DNA of 64,000 nucleotides from CBDBJL01 sp965206365 (GCA_965206365.1 CBDBJL010000002.1:56800-120799); one strand, 5' to 3'. Shown: positions 1 to 9,570, counted from the stretch's first letter. The notes: a model not told the origin generated them from the letters alone. Numbers and translations: made by a program.

Positions 1-2016
1 CGAAATATTTTTCACATCATTTGCCATGCTGATGGTTCGTTCGCGCACATTGGTATTTTCTTTTTGTTGTTGGGTTATGGTTGCACCAATTTCAAGTATG
101 GATTGATAATTTGTATTGGAAGCTTCTTGAACATTTTCTAATAAACTTAAAACGTGACTGGAAATAGATTGAACATTGCCAACAAGATTGCTGATTTTTT
201 CTGTTGCATTGGTGGTTTGATTGGCAAGAGCTTTTACCTCGCTGGCAACCACGGCAAACCCCTTACCAGCATCACCTGCCCGTGCCGCTTCAATGGTGGC
301 ATTTAGGGCTAGTAAGTTCGTTTGTCCAGCAATATCTTGAATTAATTTTACAATATCACCAATTCCTGAAGTGGCTTCGCCCAAATTAGTGGCAGATTTT
401 GTAATTTCATTGGTTAATTCAAGTGCTTTATTGGCTGAATTTGCAGATTCAGTGGTTTTGGTGTTTACATTTTCTATGGAATCTGATATCTCGATCATCA
501 TTTTGCTCATTTCAGCAACATCAATACGAGTATGGTTAAGAACATCCCCAATTTTCTGAGTTTCGGTATTGGTCTTTTCAGATTTTTCTAGCAAATTAAT
601 AGAACTATCTTGCAGCTTTTGAATGGTTGATTTCACGTTATCATTCATGGTTTTCAGTTTTTCTTCAAACTCATTAATTAGATTTTTAATTCTATCAACG
701 CGTTCGTTCTGTAATTTTTGAGCTTTTCCTTGATCAATCTGTAATGCCATTTTATCATGCAATGCTTGTTGGAAATGTTGTAATGCCCGTCCCATATCTC
801 CAAATTCATCACGGCGGTCGGTATGAGAAACTTTCACCATCATAGGGTCATCATGCTTTTCTAATTGTTGCATGCTTCTAACATTGTTGCGCAAAATACC
901 AGTATAGTGATTGGCAATAAAAATAATACAAATAATTATAACAGCAGTAAGTATAGTTGCAACCACAGCAACGCTAATAAGTAGTGTAGGCAGAGCTTTG
1001 AAAATTTCTTTTCTATCGCCATTCATCACTAAAGCCCAATTTAGATATTCAAGTTCGTTAATTCTTTTATAAACATAAATTTTTTCAGTGGCGGCACCTA
1101 TGACACCGCTGGATGCAGGGCCTTCAAAAATTGTTTGCCTGATATCATCAGGGATTTTTTTGGTTAAAATTGTTGGCAGTTGCTCTTGTTGATCTTGGCT
1201 ACGGAAAAAACCATCTTTGCCCATCAGGCTAACTTGAATTGATTCACCATATGATAGTTCGTCATTAACCAACGTTGCTAATAAATCGCCACCAAACAGA
1301 TAAGCCACATAGACGGCAAGTTTATCATCGCTGGTATGGTTTACAATAATCGGTGTGAAGGCAGTGTTTCCTTGGTTAACAGCATCATCAAATGTGATAT
1401 CGCCCAATTCTGCAAAATTGGAGTTTTTTTTGACTTGTTTTTCTTTATCTAAAAGACGTTGAAAGGTTTTGGTAATTTCACTTTCAGGAAAATCGAGGAA
1501 AAAGTTTTTTGCAAACAGGTCAGTTTTTTCGGTAGAATATATTACATCTCCATTTGGCGCGATAAACAAAACATCTATGATATTTTGGTCTTTAAGACCA
1601 TTGGCAAAGATAGTTCTGGTTTGGGCATGATAAATACTATGCGCCGCCACATCATAATCAGTAGTACCAGCAAATAGTTCGGCGCCGCGGTCTTCAGGGT
1701 TTGGATTATTTTCAGTATAATCAAGGCGAGCTTGATTAATGTCTTCAATGCTCATATTTGCCCAAATGCTAAGAAAGTCGCTAAACACATAATGAGGCAC
1801 AAGATATTGCAGATTGATAAGAGCTTGTTGATTACGGTTTAGTGCCACGATCATTCGGCTATAATAATGTTGTAGGTCTCTTTCCAAGCTATTATATTGC
1901 GCATCTTGCAAGGCAATATGGGCTTGTTTATATGCCATAACACTTACAAAAAAACTGGTAAGAATAATTGAACTAGCAACAATAAGTGGAAGAATGTATC
2001 TGAAGGGCAATTTCAT
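1..2016 (-). CDS. Methyl-accepting chemotaxis protein, 3' end beyond the left edge
   Basis: An open frame of 672 codons runs from the ATG at 2014-2016 to position 1 without a stop, so the C-terminus lies outside the window. The product is an inner-membrane chemoreceptor that would signal to CheA/CheW. Visible in order: an N-terminal membrane helix (about residues 7-30), a long extracytoplasmic sensor region, a second membrane helix (about 340-365, rich in V/I/A), a HAMP-like segment, and a coiled-coil signalling domain. The signalling domain carries the conserved hairpin tip NLLALNATIEAARAGDAGKG near residue 560. It is paralogous to the chemoreceptor at 44449-46602 in layout and in the tip sequence. 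The sensor region is not a family I can name, so the ligand is unknown. The family call is secure. Confidence 0.93.
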   Translation of the reverse strand, partial: MKLPFRYILPLIVASSIILTSFFVSVMAYKQAHIALQDAQYNSLERDLQHYYSRMIVALNRNQQALINLQYLVPHYVFSDFLSIWANMSIEDINQARLDYTENNPNPEDRGAELFAGTTDYDVAAHSIYHAQTRTIFANGLKDQNIIDVLFIAPNGDVIYSTEKTDLFAKNFFLDFPESEITKTFQRLLDKEKQVKKNSNFAELGDITFDDAVNQGNTAFTPIIVNHTSDDKLAVYVAYLFGGDLLATLVNDELSYGESIQVSLMGKDGFFRSQDQQEQLPTILTKKIPDDIRQTIFEGPASSGVIGAATEKIYVYKRINELEYLNWALVMNGDRKEIFKALPTLLISVAVVATILTAVIIICIIFIANHYTGILRNNVRSMQQLEKHDDPMMVKVSHTDRRDEFGDMGRALQHFQQALHDKMALQIDQGKAQKLQNERVDRIKNLINEFEEKLKTMNDNVKSTIQKLQDSSINLLEKSEKTNTETQKIGDVLNHTRIDVAEMSKMMIEISDSIENVNTKTTESANSANKALELTNEITKSATNLGEATSGIGDIVKLIQDIAGQTNLLALNATIEAARAGDAGKGFAVVASEVKALANQTTNATEKISNLVGNVQSISSHVLSLLENVQEASNTNYQSILEIGATITQQQKENTNVRERTISMANDVKNIS

Positions 2017-2543
2017 ATCGAATAGCATCCAATAGTTAAGTAATAGGACTATCATATAATCAAGTGATGACACTATCATAAAGGTGGGAGGATTGCAATT
2101 TAATACCAAGCAATGATCTGCGCATGATACAAAATGATATCGAATATAGAAATTATTAAGCTAGCTTGCCGAAAATGACAAGTAACCAATAACACAAGAA
2201 AGGTAACTATATTGGCAATTGCCTTTATTTATTCGTAGTAGGTTCTTTATTTCACTGATTGCTATGAATGGTTTTGCTTGATCAAAAAATGTTTTACAGA
2301 GCCGCTTCGCGCTTCATGAAAGAATCTGGTCACAGTCATTTTTTTGATCAAGCTAGCGAAACATTTTTGGTTACCATAGATCGCCTAATCTAGGATTTTG
2401 CCGTTGCTAGCATATCTTCAAAGGTGGTTTGACTTTTAAAAAAACGCTGAAACTATATAGATTCGGATTCTAACTATCGATTCTTGAAGGTTTGGGTTCT
2501 TACTTGATATTTGTTTTAACATTGAAAAAAGGAGAATATATTC
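2017..2543. other. Intergenic region between divergent chemoreceptor and symporter remnant
   Basis: About 527 bases with no convincing gene on either strand. It holds a 9-base direct repeat, ACTATCATA, at 2049-2057 and 2072-2080, just upstream of the minus-strand chemoreceptor, which could be a regulator site. It also holds a 14-base inverted repeat at 2276-2353 (listed separately). A strong ribosome binding site (AAAGGAG, 2528-2534) lies 9 bases before the ATG at 2544. I see no clear sigma-70 promoter pair and no tRNA. Confidence 0.6.
2276..2353. repeat. 14-bp perfect inverted repeat, 50-base spacer
   Basis: GCTTGATCAAAAAA at 2276-2289 is matched by its exact reverse complement at 2340-2353. 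An interleaved second pair overlaps it: AAAAATGTTT inside the left arm region and AAACATTTTT at 2359-2368. The order is therefore A-B-A'-B'. This does not look like an ordinary terminator because the spacer is long. It may be a binding-site array, a remnant of a small repeat element, or chance in AT-rich DNA. Confidence 0.5.
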
Positions 2544-2782
2544 ATGGAAAAAGAATATTGGCAAGAAAACTTTAAGCTTATAGGCTATTGTTTGGTGGCA
2601 TGGTTTGTTTGTTCATTTGGGTTTGGTATTTTGTTGGTTGATCTTTTTAATCTTATTCGTATTGGGGGGTATGGGTTAGGGGTTCAATCGTTATTTTTGT
2701 TATTATCATATTTGTGTATGTTCGTAGAATGAATGCACTTGATAAAAAATATGGTCTCGATAAAGAAGGAAATAAAAAATGA
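2544..2782 (+). pseudogene. Sodium/solute symporter small subunit (DUF4212), frameshifted
   Basis: The first frame (2544-2732) begins with a DUF4212-like sequence: a YWQENFKL start, then WFVCSFGFGILLVD and IRIGGYGLG. It then leaves the family and stops. The expected C-terminal part, VIIIFVYVRRMNALDKKYGL, is present in another frame and ends at the TGA at 2780-2782, which overlaps the ATG of the next gene. The break lies at about 2678-2692, where a stretch of roughly 20 bases coding for the usual FWFAQQGS-like segment appears to be missing. In this family the small two-helix protein is encoded directly upstream of its large symporter subunit, as here. The loss is more than a one-base indel, so a simple sequencing error is unlikely. 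Confidence 0.85.
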
Positions 2783-4430
2783 GTTTAACCGTTTTAACCT
2801 ACATTGTTGTTGGTATTAGTTTTGCTCTTTATATCGGTATCGCTTTTTGGTCACGTGCTGCTAGTACGTCCGAATTTTATGTTGCCAATAAAAGTGTTCA
2901 TCCGGTGCTGAATGGCATGGCAACGGATTGGATGTCGGCCGCGTCATTTATCTCAATAGCAGGCTTAATCGCGTTTAATGGCTATGGCGCGTCACAATTT
3001 TTGATGGGCTGGACAGGTGGTTACGTTCTGCTTGCCTTATGTCTTGCACCTTATCTTAGAAAATTTGGTCGCTACACAGTTTCAGAATTTGTTGGTGCGC
3101 GCTATTTTGTCTTATCGCTGCCTCGCTTACATATGTGATTGGTCAAATGAAGGGAATTGGCGTTGCCTTCTCACGTTTCTTGGATACAAGTTATGAATTT
3201 GGTTTCTTCGCAAGGTATGGCAATTGTGACTATCTATGCGTTATTGGGTGGCATGAAGGGCATTACCTACACGCAAGTTGTGCAATATGTGATCATGATT
3301 CTTGCCTACACCCTTCCGGCAATTTTCATTTCTATTATTGTAACGGGTAACCCAGTGCCGCAGTTTGGTCTGGGTGATAATCTGATTGGCACAACAACTG
3401 ATTTGTTGGATAAATTAGATAAAACACTGTTAGATTTAGGATTTAGTAAATATACGGACAAACCCGCATCAATGATCAATATGTTTGCCTACACGCTAAC
3501 ATTAATGATTGGTATAGCGGGGCTACCCCATGTGATTATGCGGTTCTTTACCGTGCCAACGCCGCGTTCTGCACGTGAATCAGCGGGTTGGGCATTGCTA
3601 TTTTATACACAACAGCACCTGTGGTTGGGGCAATGTCTCGGTTTAATTTGACGACGACGATCCAGACAGGTGAAGTTGGGGATAGTGATAGTAAAACGTG
3701 GTTTAAAAATTGGGAGCATACAGGCTTACTTAAATTTGAAGATAAAAATGGTGATGGTCGTATTCAATATTATAATGATAACAACCCTGCCATGGTCGAA
3801 AAAGCTGAAGAATTCGGCTGGGAGGGCAATGAAATGGTTAAAATTGATAGGGATATTATGGTGCTTGCCAATCCTGAAATTGCCGGGTGGGTGGTTGCCG
3901 GTGGTTTGGCGGCTACGCTTTTTACCGCTGCAGGCTTGTTATTGGCGATTTCTACTACCGTTTCGCATGATGTGGTAAAAGATTTTTTACGCCCAAACAT
4001 TTCAGAAAAAGCGGAATTAAATGCAGGAAGATTTTCGATGCTTGGTGCAATCGTGGTTGCAGGTTATCTGGGGCTTAATCCTCCGGGCTTTGCGGCAGCC
4101 ATCGCTTTTGGTCTTGCAGCATCTATCTTGTTTCCGGTGTTGATAATGGGTGTATTTTCTACACGTATTAATTCTAAGGGCGCGATTGCAGGCATGTTAA
4201 CAGGTTTATTGCTAACGTCTTTTTATGTTGCACAACATAAAGGGATTTTCTTTATACCGGGTACCGCATTTTTAGATGTAACGGGTATGCCAGCAAACTG
4301 GTTTTTAGGCATTACACCGAATGTGTTTGGTGCGATTACCAATTTTATCGTTGCGTATTTCGTTTCGTCGCGTACCGAAGAATTGCCTGCAGATATTAAG
4401 AAAATGGTTCTCGATATTCGTAAGCCATAA
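2779..4430 (+). pseudogene. Sodium:solute symporter large subunit (ActP/VC_2705-like), multiply broken
   Basis: Family sequence is spread over several frames. 2779 to about 3106 gives the N-terminus, with the symporter signature MATDWMSAASFISIAGLIAF. About 3112-3210 continues in a second frame (LIAASLTYVIGQMKGIGVAFSRFL). About 3207-3590 continues in a third (LLGGMKGITYTQVVQY). From 3588 to 4430 a further frame carries the C-terminal helices. Each junction also seems to lack family residues, for example between ARYF and LIAASLTY, so small deletions accompany the shifts. Intact members have about 570-590 residues and import acetate or similar small carboxylates with sodium; the substrate here is unknown. 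Together with the broken small subunit this is a dead transport locus, probably recently lost because the coding signal is still clear. Confidence 0.9.
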
Positions 4431-4456
4431 TGTTTAATTTTATTGATTCGTAAATT

Positions 4457-4493
4457 AAATGCTTGGATGTTTAGCATCATCCAAGCATTTTTT
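4457..4493 (+). terminator. Rho-independent terminator
   Basis: A perfect 13-bp stem, AAATGCTTGGATG (4457-4469) with CATCCAAGCATTT (4478-4490), closes an 8-base loop. The run of T residues ends the 3' arm and continues to 4493. It lies 27 bases after the symporter stop codon. It may also serve the convergent dnaQ transcript, since the opposite flank is AT-rich. Confidence 0.88.
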
Positions 4494-4596
4494 ATGGGTT
4501 TATTAAGGTTTCAATCTATTTTTGTTAAAGCGATTTTGCATTTTTTTTTATGGCAATCTCTTTGTTAGATTCCACCTAATCAAGATCAGGGTAAAA

Positions 4597-5295
4597 TTAC
4601 AATTTCCATAGCGATTTTGCACCAAGTTTTTGGCGCAGAATTTGATGTTGCTCGGTTTCAAAGCGGGTGGGCATAATCGTTAGATAGTGGCGATCAGCTT
4701 GTGGTTGAGCCGAGGGCATCGCAAGATCAGTCATTTTCTCATTGGCAGCTAGCTGCTGGGTTTCTTCTAACAAATTACTTTGTTGCTTGCCTTCAAGGGC
4801 GATATAAATTTGCGCTAAGATTTGCGAATCTAGCAAGGCGCCATGTTTCTCGCGCATGCTGATATCGATATTTAAGCGGGTGGCAAGTGAATTGAGATCG
4901 TTTTTTTGGTTTGGAAATTTTCTTCGTGCCAGTAGTAAACTATCGATGATTTGATTCTTCAAAGGCGCAGAACCGATCATTTGCAACTGATATTGTAGAA
5001 AATTGAGATCAAAGCTTGCATTATGGGCAAGCAATGCTGCATCGCCAATGAAAATTAGAAATTCAGGAATGATTTTGGCAAAAATCGGTTTCTTCGCTAA
5101 AAAATCATCACTTAAGCCATGAACATTAAAGGCGGCTTGTGGCATTGGTGTTTCGGGATTTATGTAGCAATGAAATTCCTCACCTGTTAGCCGAAAATCA
5201 ATCATTTCTAAGGCACCAATTTCCACAATACGGCTCCCCTCACTTGGCTCCAAACCGGTGGTTTCGGTATCAAAAACAATGATGCGCTCGTTCAT
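4597..5295 (-). CDS. dnaQ: DNA polymerase III epsilon subunit (proofreading exonuclease)
   Basis: A 232-residue DEDDh 3'-5' exonuclease that proofreads for the replicative polymerase. All three catalytic motifs are visible: ExoI DTETTG (residues 9-14), ExoII HNASFD (about 92-97) and ExoIIIe HGALLDS (about 152-158). The length fits bacterial DnaQ, and the C-terminal part after about 175 would bind the alpha subunit PolC/DnaE. The ATG at 5295 is the only sensible start, directly before NERIIVFDTETTG. The gene follows the UvrD-type helicase on the same strand with a gap of 23 bases, so the two are probably co-transcribed. Confidence 0.95.
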   Translation of the reverse strand: MNERIIVFDTETTGLEPSEGSRIVEIGALEMIDFRLTGEEFHCYINPETPMPQAAFNVHGLSDDFLAKKPIFAKIIPEFLIFIGDAALLAHNASFDLNFLQYQLQMIGSAPLKNQIIDSLLLARRKFPNQKNDLNSLATRLNIDISMREKHGALLDSQILAQIYIALEGKQQSNLLEETQQLAANEKMTDLAMPSAQPQADRHYLTIMPTRFETEQHQILRQKLGAKSLWKL

Positions 5296-5318
5296 TGGTA
5301 GTTCCTTAAAAAATAAAG

Positions 5319-7247
5319 TTAATAATTATGGGTTAATTCTAATGAATCACGGGGGAGCTCTTGTAAAAATCGTGAGGGTGATGACATTTGCCATTGCCCG
5401 TAAATTCTGCGCCCAGAGGCATGTAAAATAAAAACCCGTTTTTTGGCGCGGGTAAGGGCAACATAGGCCAGACGGCGTTCTTCTTCAAGTCCGCTTTGTC
5501 CGCTTTCTTCAATGGTGCGCATCGATGGAAACAACCCATCTTCCCAGCCCGGTAAAAATACATTTTCAAATTCCAACCCTTTGGCAGCATGAATGGTCAT
5601 CAGCAGAACTGATTCACTGGTAGAGCTTGCATTATCCATTACCAGTGAAATATGTTCTAAGAAACTTTCTAGGTCGGCTAGGTTTGATTGTGCAATTAGC
5701 AATTCACGCAAATTCTCGCTTTTGGCATCACGCTTCATTTTATCGGGATTTTTATCTAAAGCCGCTTGATATTGACTTTGTTCGATAATTTTACGCGTTA
5801 GGGTCGGCAAATCATCTTCTTGCGCTGATTGTCGCCAAGATTCTACAAGCTCAACGAAAGCTTGGCAAGCGTTACGGGTACGGGTTTTCAGCTCAGAAAT
5901 GGTGTCGAGGTGGTTTTGTAATAAGGTGAAAATCGGTATTTTGCGCTGACGGGCTTGCTGTTTTAATAGCTGCAAGCTAGTGGCACCAATGGAACGGGCA
6001 GGTTTGTTAATGATCCGTTCAAGGGCAAGATCATCTTGATTTTGCGCAATAAGTCGCAAATATGCAACAATATCACGAATTTCTTCCCGTTCATAAAATC
6101 GCATCCCGCCAATAATTTGATAGGGAAAGCCAGCATGCAATAAAGCTTCTTCAAAGATACGGGTTTGTGCACCTGTGCGCACCAAAATTGCGATTTCACT
6201 TAAGGGAGTTTTTTTAAGTTCAAGACTTTCAATGATGGCGGTAACATGCTTGGCTTCTTGCTCGCCCGAAAATAGTTGGCAGAGTTGGATTTTCTCGCCC
6301 ATTTGATCATTACTATACAAGGCTTTGCCCATACGCCCTTGATTATGGTTAATAAGCCCGGATGCAAGATTAAGAATATGCCCTGTGGAGCGATAATTCG
6401 TCTCAAGGCGGATAATTTTCGCTTCGGGATAATCTTTTTCGAAGCGTAGAATGTTTTTAATTTCAGCTCCGCGCCAAGAATAAATTGCCTGATCATCATC
6501 ACCAACACAACAAAGATTTCGATGTTTTTGCGCAAGTAATCGTAACCAAAGATATTGTGCCACATTGGTATCTTGATATTCATCAACCAAAATATACTTA
6601 AAACGTGCATGAAATTTGGCAATAATTTCAGAATTATTTTTCCAAATCATCACCATATGCAGTAACAAATCGTCAAAATCCACGGCGTTTAAGTCGCGTA
6701 GACGTTCTTGATATAACTCATAAAAATTATCCAAAATATTCGTTTCAAGCTGGGTTTTATCCATAGGGGGGATCTGATCGGGAAGCCAAGCTTTGTTTTT
6801 CCAGCTTTCAATTTGATACAGCAAATGCCGTGCGGTTTGTTTGGTTTCTTCGATGCCGGAATTTTGCAAAATACTACGCATCAGGCGAAGCTGATCATCA
6901 GGGTCTAAAATGGTGAAGCGTGAGGTGAGGCCCACTTCTTCGCAATATTGTCTGAGAAAGCGTGCGGAAAGTGCATGGAAGGTACCCACATAAAGCTGCT
7001 CGGCACCAAGGGATTCGTGCAAAAGCTTCTGAATTCGGGTTTTCATTTCGCTTGCGGCTTTATTGGTGAAAGTAACGGCAAGTATTTCGTGAGGGCGCGC
7101 TTTGCCACTGGCAATCAAATGCGCTAACCGAGTGGTAAGAACGCGGGTTTTGCCGGTACCTGCCCCAGCAAGAATTAGCAATGCGCCATCAAGATGGGTG
7201 CAGGCTTCAAATTGTGCTGGATTTAAATTTTGTAGTAACGCATTCAT
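5319..7247 (-). CDS. uvrD: UvrD/PcrA-type superfamily 1 DNA helicase
   Basis: A 642-residue ATP-dependent 3'-5' DNA helicase for repair or fork processing. It shows the SF1A motifs: Q motif LNPAQFEA at residues 8-15, Walker A GAGTGKT at 28-34, Walker B VDEYQDT (about 220), motif IV ETNYRST (about 285), motif V TIHAAKGLEF and motif VI VALTRAKKRV near the C-terminus. It is shorter than typical UvrD (about 720 residues): the usual tail after motif VI that carries the Tudor-like RNA-polymerase-binding domain is absent. Rep or PcrA would be alternative names. The start is the ATG at 7247, divergent from dapD across 185 bases. Confidence 0.92.
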   Translation of the reverse strand: MNALLQNLNPAQFEACTHLDGALLILAGAGTGKTRVLTTRLAHLIASGKARPHEILAVTFTNKAASEMKTRIQKLLHESLGAEQLYVGTFHALSARFLRQYCEEVGLTSRFTILDPDDQLRLMRSILQNSGIEETKQTARHLLYQIESWKNKAWLPDQIPPMDKTQLETNILDNFYELYQERLRDLNAVDFDDLLLHMVMIWKNNSEIIAKFHARFKYILVDEYQDTNVAQYLWLRLLAQKHRNLCCVGDDDQAIYSWRGAEIKNILRFEKDYPEAKIIRLETNYRSTGHILNLASGLINHNQGRMGKALYSNDQMGEKIQLCQLFSGEQEAKHVTAIIESLELKKTPLSEIAILVRTGAQTRIFEEALLHAGFPYQIIGGMRFYEREEIRDIVAYLRLIAQNQDDLALERIINKPARSIGATSLQLLKQQARQRKIPIFTLLQNHLDTISELKTRTRNACQAFVELVESWRQSAQEDDLPTLTRKIIEQSQYQAALDKNPDKMKRDAKSENLRELLIAQSNLADLESFLEHISLVMDNASSTSESVLLMTIHAAKGLEFENVFLPGWEDGLFPSMRTIEESGQSGLEEERRLAYVALTRAKKRVFILHASGRRIYGQWQMSSPSRFLQELPRDSLELTHNY

Positions 7248-7354
7248 GAGATGATTGAATCGCTGCGGATGGCTTTCATTATTGAATTTGAGATTATTTA
7301 TGGTAAGAGTAATCTATCGTGATCACAAAATTATAGCAAAGCATAAATCTATAA

Positions 7355-7382
7355 TTGCGAAATTGTGATGAGGCAATATAAT
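7355..7382 (+). promoter_or_regulatory. Candidate sigma-70 promoter for dapD-dapE
   Basis: TTGCGA (7355-7360), a 16-base spacer and a perfect TATAAT (7377-7382), about 50 bases before the dapD ATG. The ribosome binding site AGGA (7423-7426) is 6 bases before that ATG. Confidence 0.55.
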
Positions 7383-7432
7383 AAAAATATGCTAATTATT
7401 GTAGGCATAATCATTATCAGAAAGGAAATTTG

Positions 7433-8272
7433 ATGGAGCAGTTGCAGAGAGAAATCGAGAAAATATGGGATGAGCGTGAAAATTTGACACCGAATACTGT
7501 AAATGAATCGGTGCGTGAAGCGATTATCACAACACTTGATTACTTGGATTGTGGTAAATTACGGGTGGCAGAAAAAAAAAATGAGGTTTGGCACGTAAAT
7601 CAATGGGCAAAAAAAGCGGTGCTGCTTTCATTTCGGATTCACAATATGCGCTTACTTAGCGGAGGGGCTTCCGGTGGTTATTGGTGGGATAAGGTGGCAT
7701 CGAAGTTTAAAAATTGGGGCGAAGATGATTTTACCTGTGCGGGGTTTCGCGCAGTGCCGAATTGCACTGTGCGCCATAGTGCATTTATTGCTAAGAATGT
7801 GGTATTAATGCCGAGTTTTGTTAATTTAGGGGCCTATGTGGATGAAGGCGCGATGATCGATACTTGGGCAACGGTGGGTTCTTGTGCGCAAATTGGTAAA
7901 AATGTTCATCTTTCGGGGGGAGCAGGTATTGGCGGGGTGCTAGAGCCTTTGCAAGCCGGACCGGTGGTTATTGAGGATCATTGTTTTATTGGTGCGCGTG
8001 CAGAAGTTGCTGAGGGTGTGATTATTGGCGAAGGCAGTGTGTTATCGATGGGCGTATATATTGGGGCGTCAACAAAAATTATTAATCGCGATACCGGCGA
8101 AATTTTTCAAGGCCATGTGCCACCTTATTCAGTTGTGGTTTCAGGAACCTTGCCCGGGAAAGCTTTGCCTGATGGCAGTGCCGGGCCGGGTTTGTATTGT
8201 GCGGTGATTGTAAAACAGGTGGATGCACGAACCCGCTCGAAAACATCGATTAATGAATTATTGCGAACATAA
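7433..8272 (+). CDS. dapD: 2,3,4,5-tetrahydropyridine-2,6-dicarboxylate N-succinyltransferase
   Basis: A cytoplasmic enzyme of the succinylase branch of lysine/diaminopimelate synthesis; it transfers succinyl from succinyl-CoA to tetrahydrodipicolinate. The 279-residue length fits the family. The C-terminal half shows the left-handed beta-helix hexapeptide pattern (VVLMPSFVNLGAYVDEGAMI, IGKNVHLSGGAGIGGVLEP, VIIGEGSVLSMGVYIG). A TTG lies immediately before the ATG at 7433, but the Shine-Dalgarno AGGA fits the ATG. dapE follows after 14 bases and supplies a later step, so this is a pathway operon. Confidence 0.97.
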   Translation: MEQLQREIEKIWDERENLTPNTVNESVREAIITTLDYLDCGKLRVAEKKNEVWHVNQWAKKAVLLSFRIHNMRLLSGGASGGYWWDKVASKFKNWGEDDFTCAGFRAVPNCTVRHSAFIAKNVVLMPSFVNLGAYVDEGAMIDTWATVGSCAQIGKNVHLSGGAGIGGVLEPLQAGPVVIEDHCFIGARAEVAEGVIIGEGSVLSMGVYIGASTKIINRDTGEIFQGHVPPYSVVVSGTLPGKALPDGSAGPGLYCAVIVKQVDARTRSKTSINELLRT

Positions 8273-8286
8273 AAGGGAAATGCAAA

Positions 8287-9537
8287 ATGTCGGATTTTGC
8301 TAAAATATTGGATGATCCCATTGCGCTTACCGAAAAATTAATTGCGTTTCCAACAATATCGCCAGCAAGGGGCGAGGTTTTTGATTATGTTACGCAATTA
8401 TTGCAAGAAATTGGGTTTACAGTAACGCGATTGCCCTTTGGAGAATCGACAGATTGGGTTGATAATTTATATGCAGAATATTCGAATCACATAGCGGATG
8501 ATCACGGGCATCATATTGCTTTTTGTGGGCATTTAGATGTTGTGCCTGCGGGGGATGAAACTGCTTGGCAAACGTTACCTTTTATGCCCAAGCAAAGTGA
8601 GGGTAGACTTTATGGGCGCGGTAGTACGGATATGAAATCGGCGATTGCAGCTTATCTTGTGGCATTGGCGCGGTTTTTGCGCAGTGGCCCGGCAAAACAG
8701 AATTTTACGTTAAGCTTAATCATCACCGGTGATGAGGAGGATAAAGCCATTCAGGGTACAGAAAAAATAGTGGCTTGGATGCGAGAGCAGCATAAGAAGA
8801 TTGATTTTTGCATTACTGGTGAGCCAACATCGGAAAAATTTGTTGGCGATACTGCGAAGATTGGCAGGCGGGGATCGATGAATGCGGTGCTTAGCGTTTT
8901 TGGCAAACAGGGACATATTGCTTATCCTGAGAAATCGATCAACGCGGCCCATGCGTTGGTACCGATTTTGCAGGCTTTGATCGATACGCCATTAGATGCT
9001 GGGAATGAATTTTTTCAAGCGTCGAAATTACAAATTAGTAGCATTGATATCGGTAATCCCATAACGAACATTAGTCCGGGTGTGGCGCGGGCATGTTTTA
9101 ATATTCGATTTAACAATATTCATCAAGCGCAGGGGTTGCAAAAATGGTTACACAATATTATTGCAACCAAGATCGAAAACCTATTATCCGCGTGTGAATT
9201 GCCGGATGGAAAAAGGAATGATCTTGAAAATACGATTTTAAAATGGCATTTGGAGATTGTTTCTGCACAAGAAGCATTTTTTTGTGCCCCAACCACACCA
9301 TATCACAAGAAATTAGCCAAAGCGGTTCATAAAATTACGAACAAAAAGCTAACGTGGTCAACGCGTGGGGGAATTTCGGATTCACGTTTTTTAGCCCCTG
9401 ATTGTGTGGTGGTAGATTTTGGCTTGTGCAATGATACGATGCATCAAATTAATGAATCTGTTGCATTGGAAGATATTACTACCCTATGCGCAATTTATCA
9501 AAAGGCTTTGCATAGTTTGATAGTTTCTTCGGCTTAA
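8287..9537 (+). CDS. dapE: Succinyl-diaminopimelate desuccinylase
   Basis: A metal-dependent M20-family amidohydrolase that releases succinate from N-succinyl-LL-diaminopimelate. Visible family motifs: metal-binding CGHLDVVPAGD, GRGSTDMKSAIAAYL with the bridging Asp, catalytic GDEEDKAIQGTEK, GEPTSEKFVGD, and the late metal ligand region PDCVVVDFGL with HQINE near the end. The 416 residues exceed the usual 375-385; the extra length lies in the part after about residue 290 (LSACELPDGKRN). The start is the ATG at 8287. It is co-directional with dapD and probably co-transcribed. Confidence 0.96.
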   Translation: MSDFAKILDDPIALTEKLIAFPTISPARGEVFDYVTQLLQEIGFTVTRLPFGESTDWVDNLYAEYSNHIADDHGHHIAFCGHLDVVPAGDETAWQTLPFMPKQSEGRLYGRGSTDMKSAIAAYLVALARFLRSGPAKQNFTLSLIITGDEEDKAIQGTEKIVAWMREQHKKIDFCITGEPTSEKFVGDTAKIGRRGSMNAVLSVFGKQGHIAYPEKSINAAHALVPILQALIDTPLDAGNEFFQASKLQISSIDIGNPITNISPGVARACFNIRFNNIHQAQGLQKWLHNIIATKIENLLSACELPDGKRNDLENTILKWHLEIVSAQEAFFCAPTTPYHKKLAKAVHKITNKKLTWSTRGGISDSRFLAPDCVVVDFGLCNDTMHQINESVALEDITTLCAIYQKALHSLIVSSA

Positions 9538-9540
9538 AAG

Positions 9541-9570
9541 TTGACAAAAAGTTACGATCATGATTATGAT
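9541..9570 (+). promoter_or_regulatory. Sigma-70-like promoter for hpf-ptsN and probably the ccm cluster
   Basis: A consensus TTGACA (9541-9546), an 18-base spacer and TATGAT (9565-9570). It begins 4 bases after the dapE stop and about 56 bases before the hpf ATG. It is the best-matching promoter pair seen in the window. Confidence 0.7.

Noticed and set aside
6200..6622. Antisense frames of 60-140 codons inside uvrD, gltX, recG, ccm genes and others
   Set aside because: They are shadows of strong coding regions, with no family motifs, no ribosome binding sites and implausible composition.
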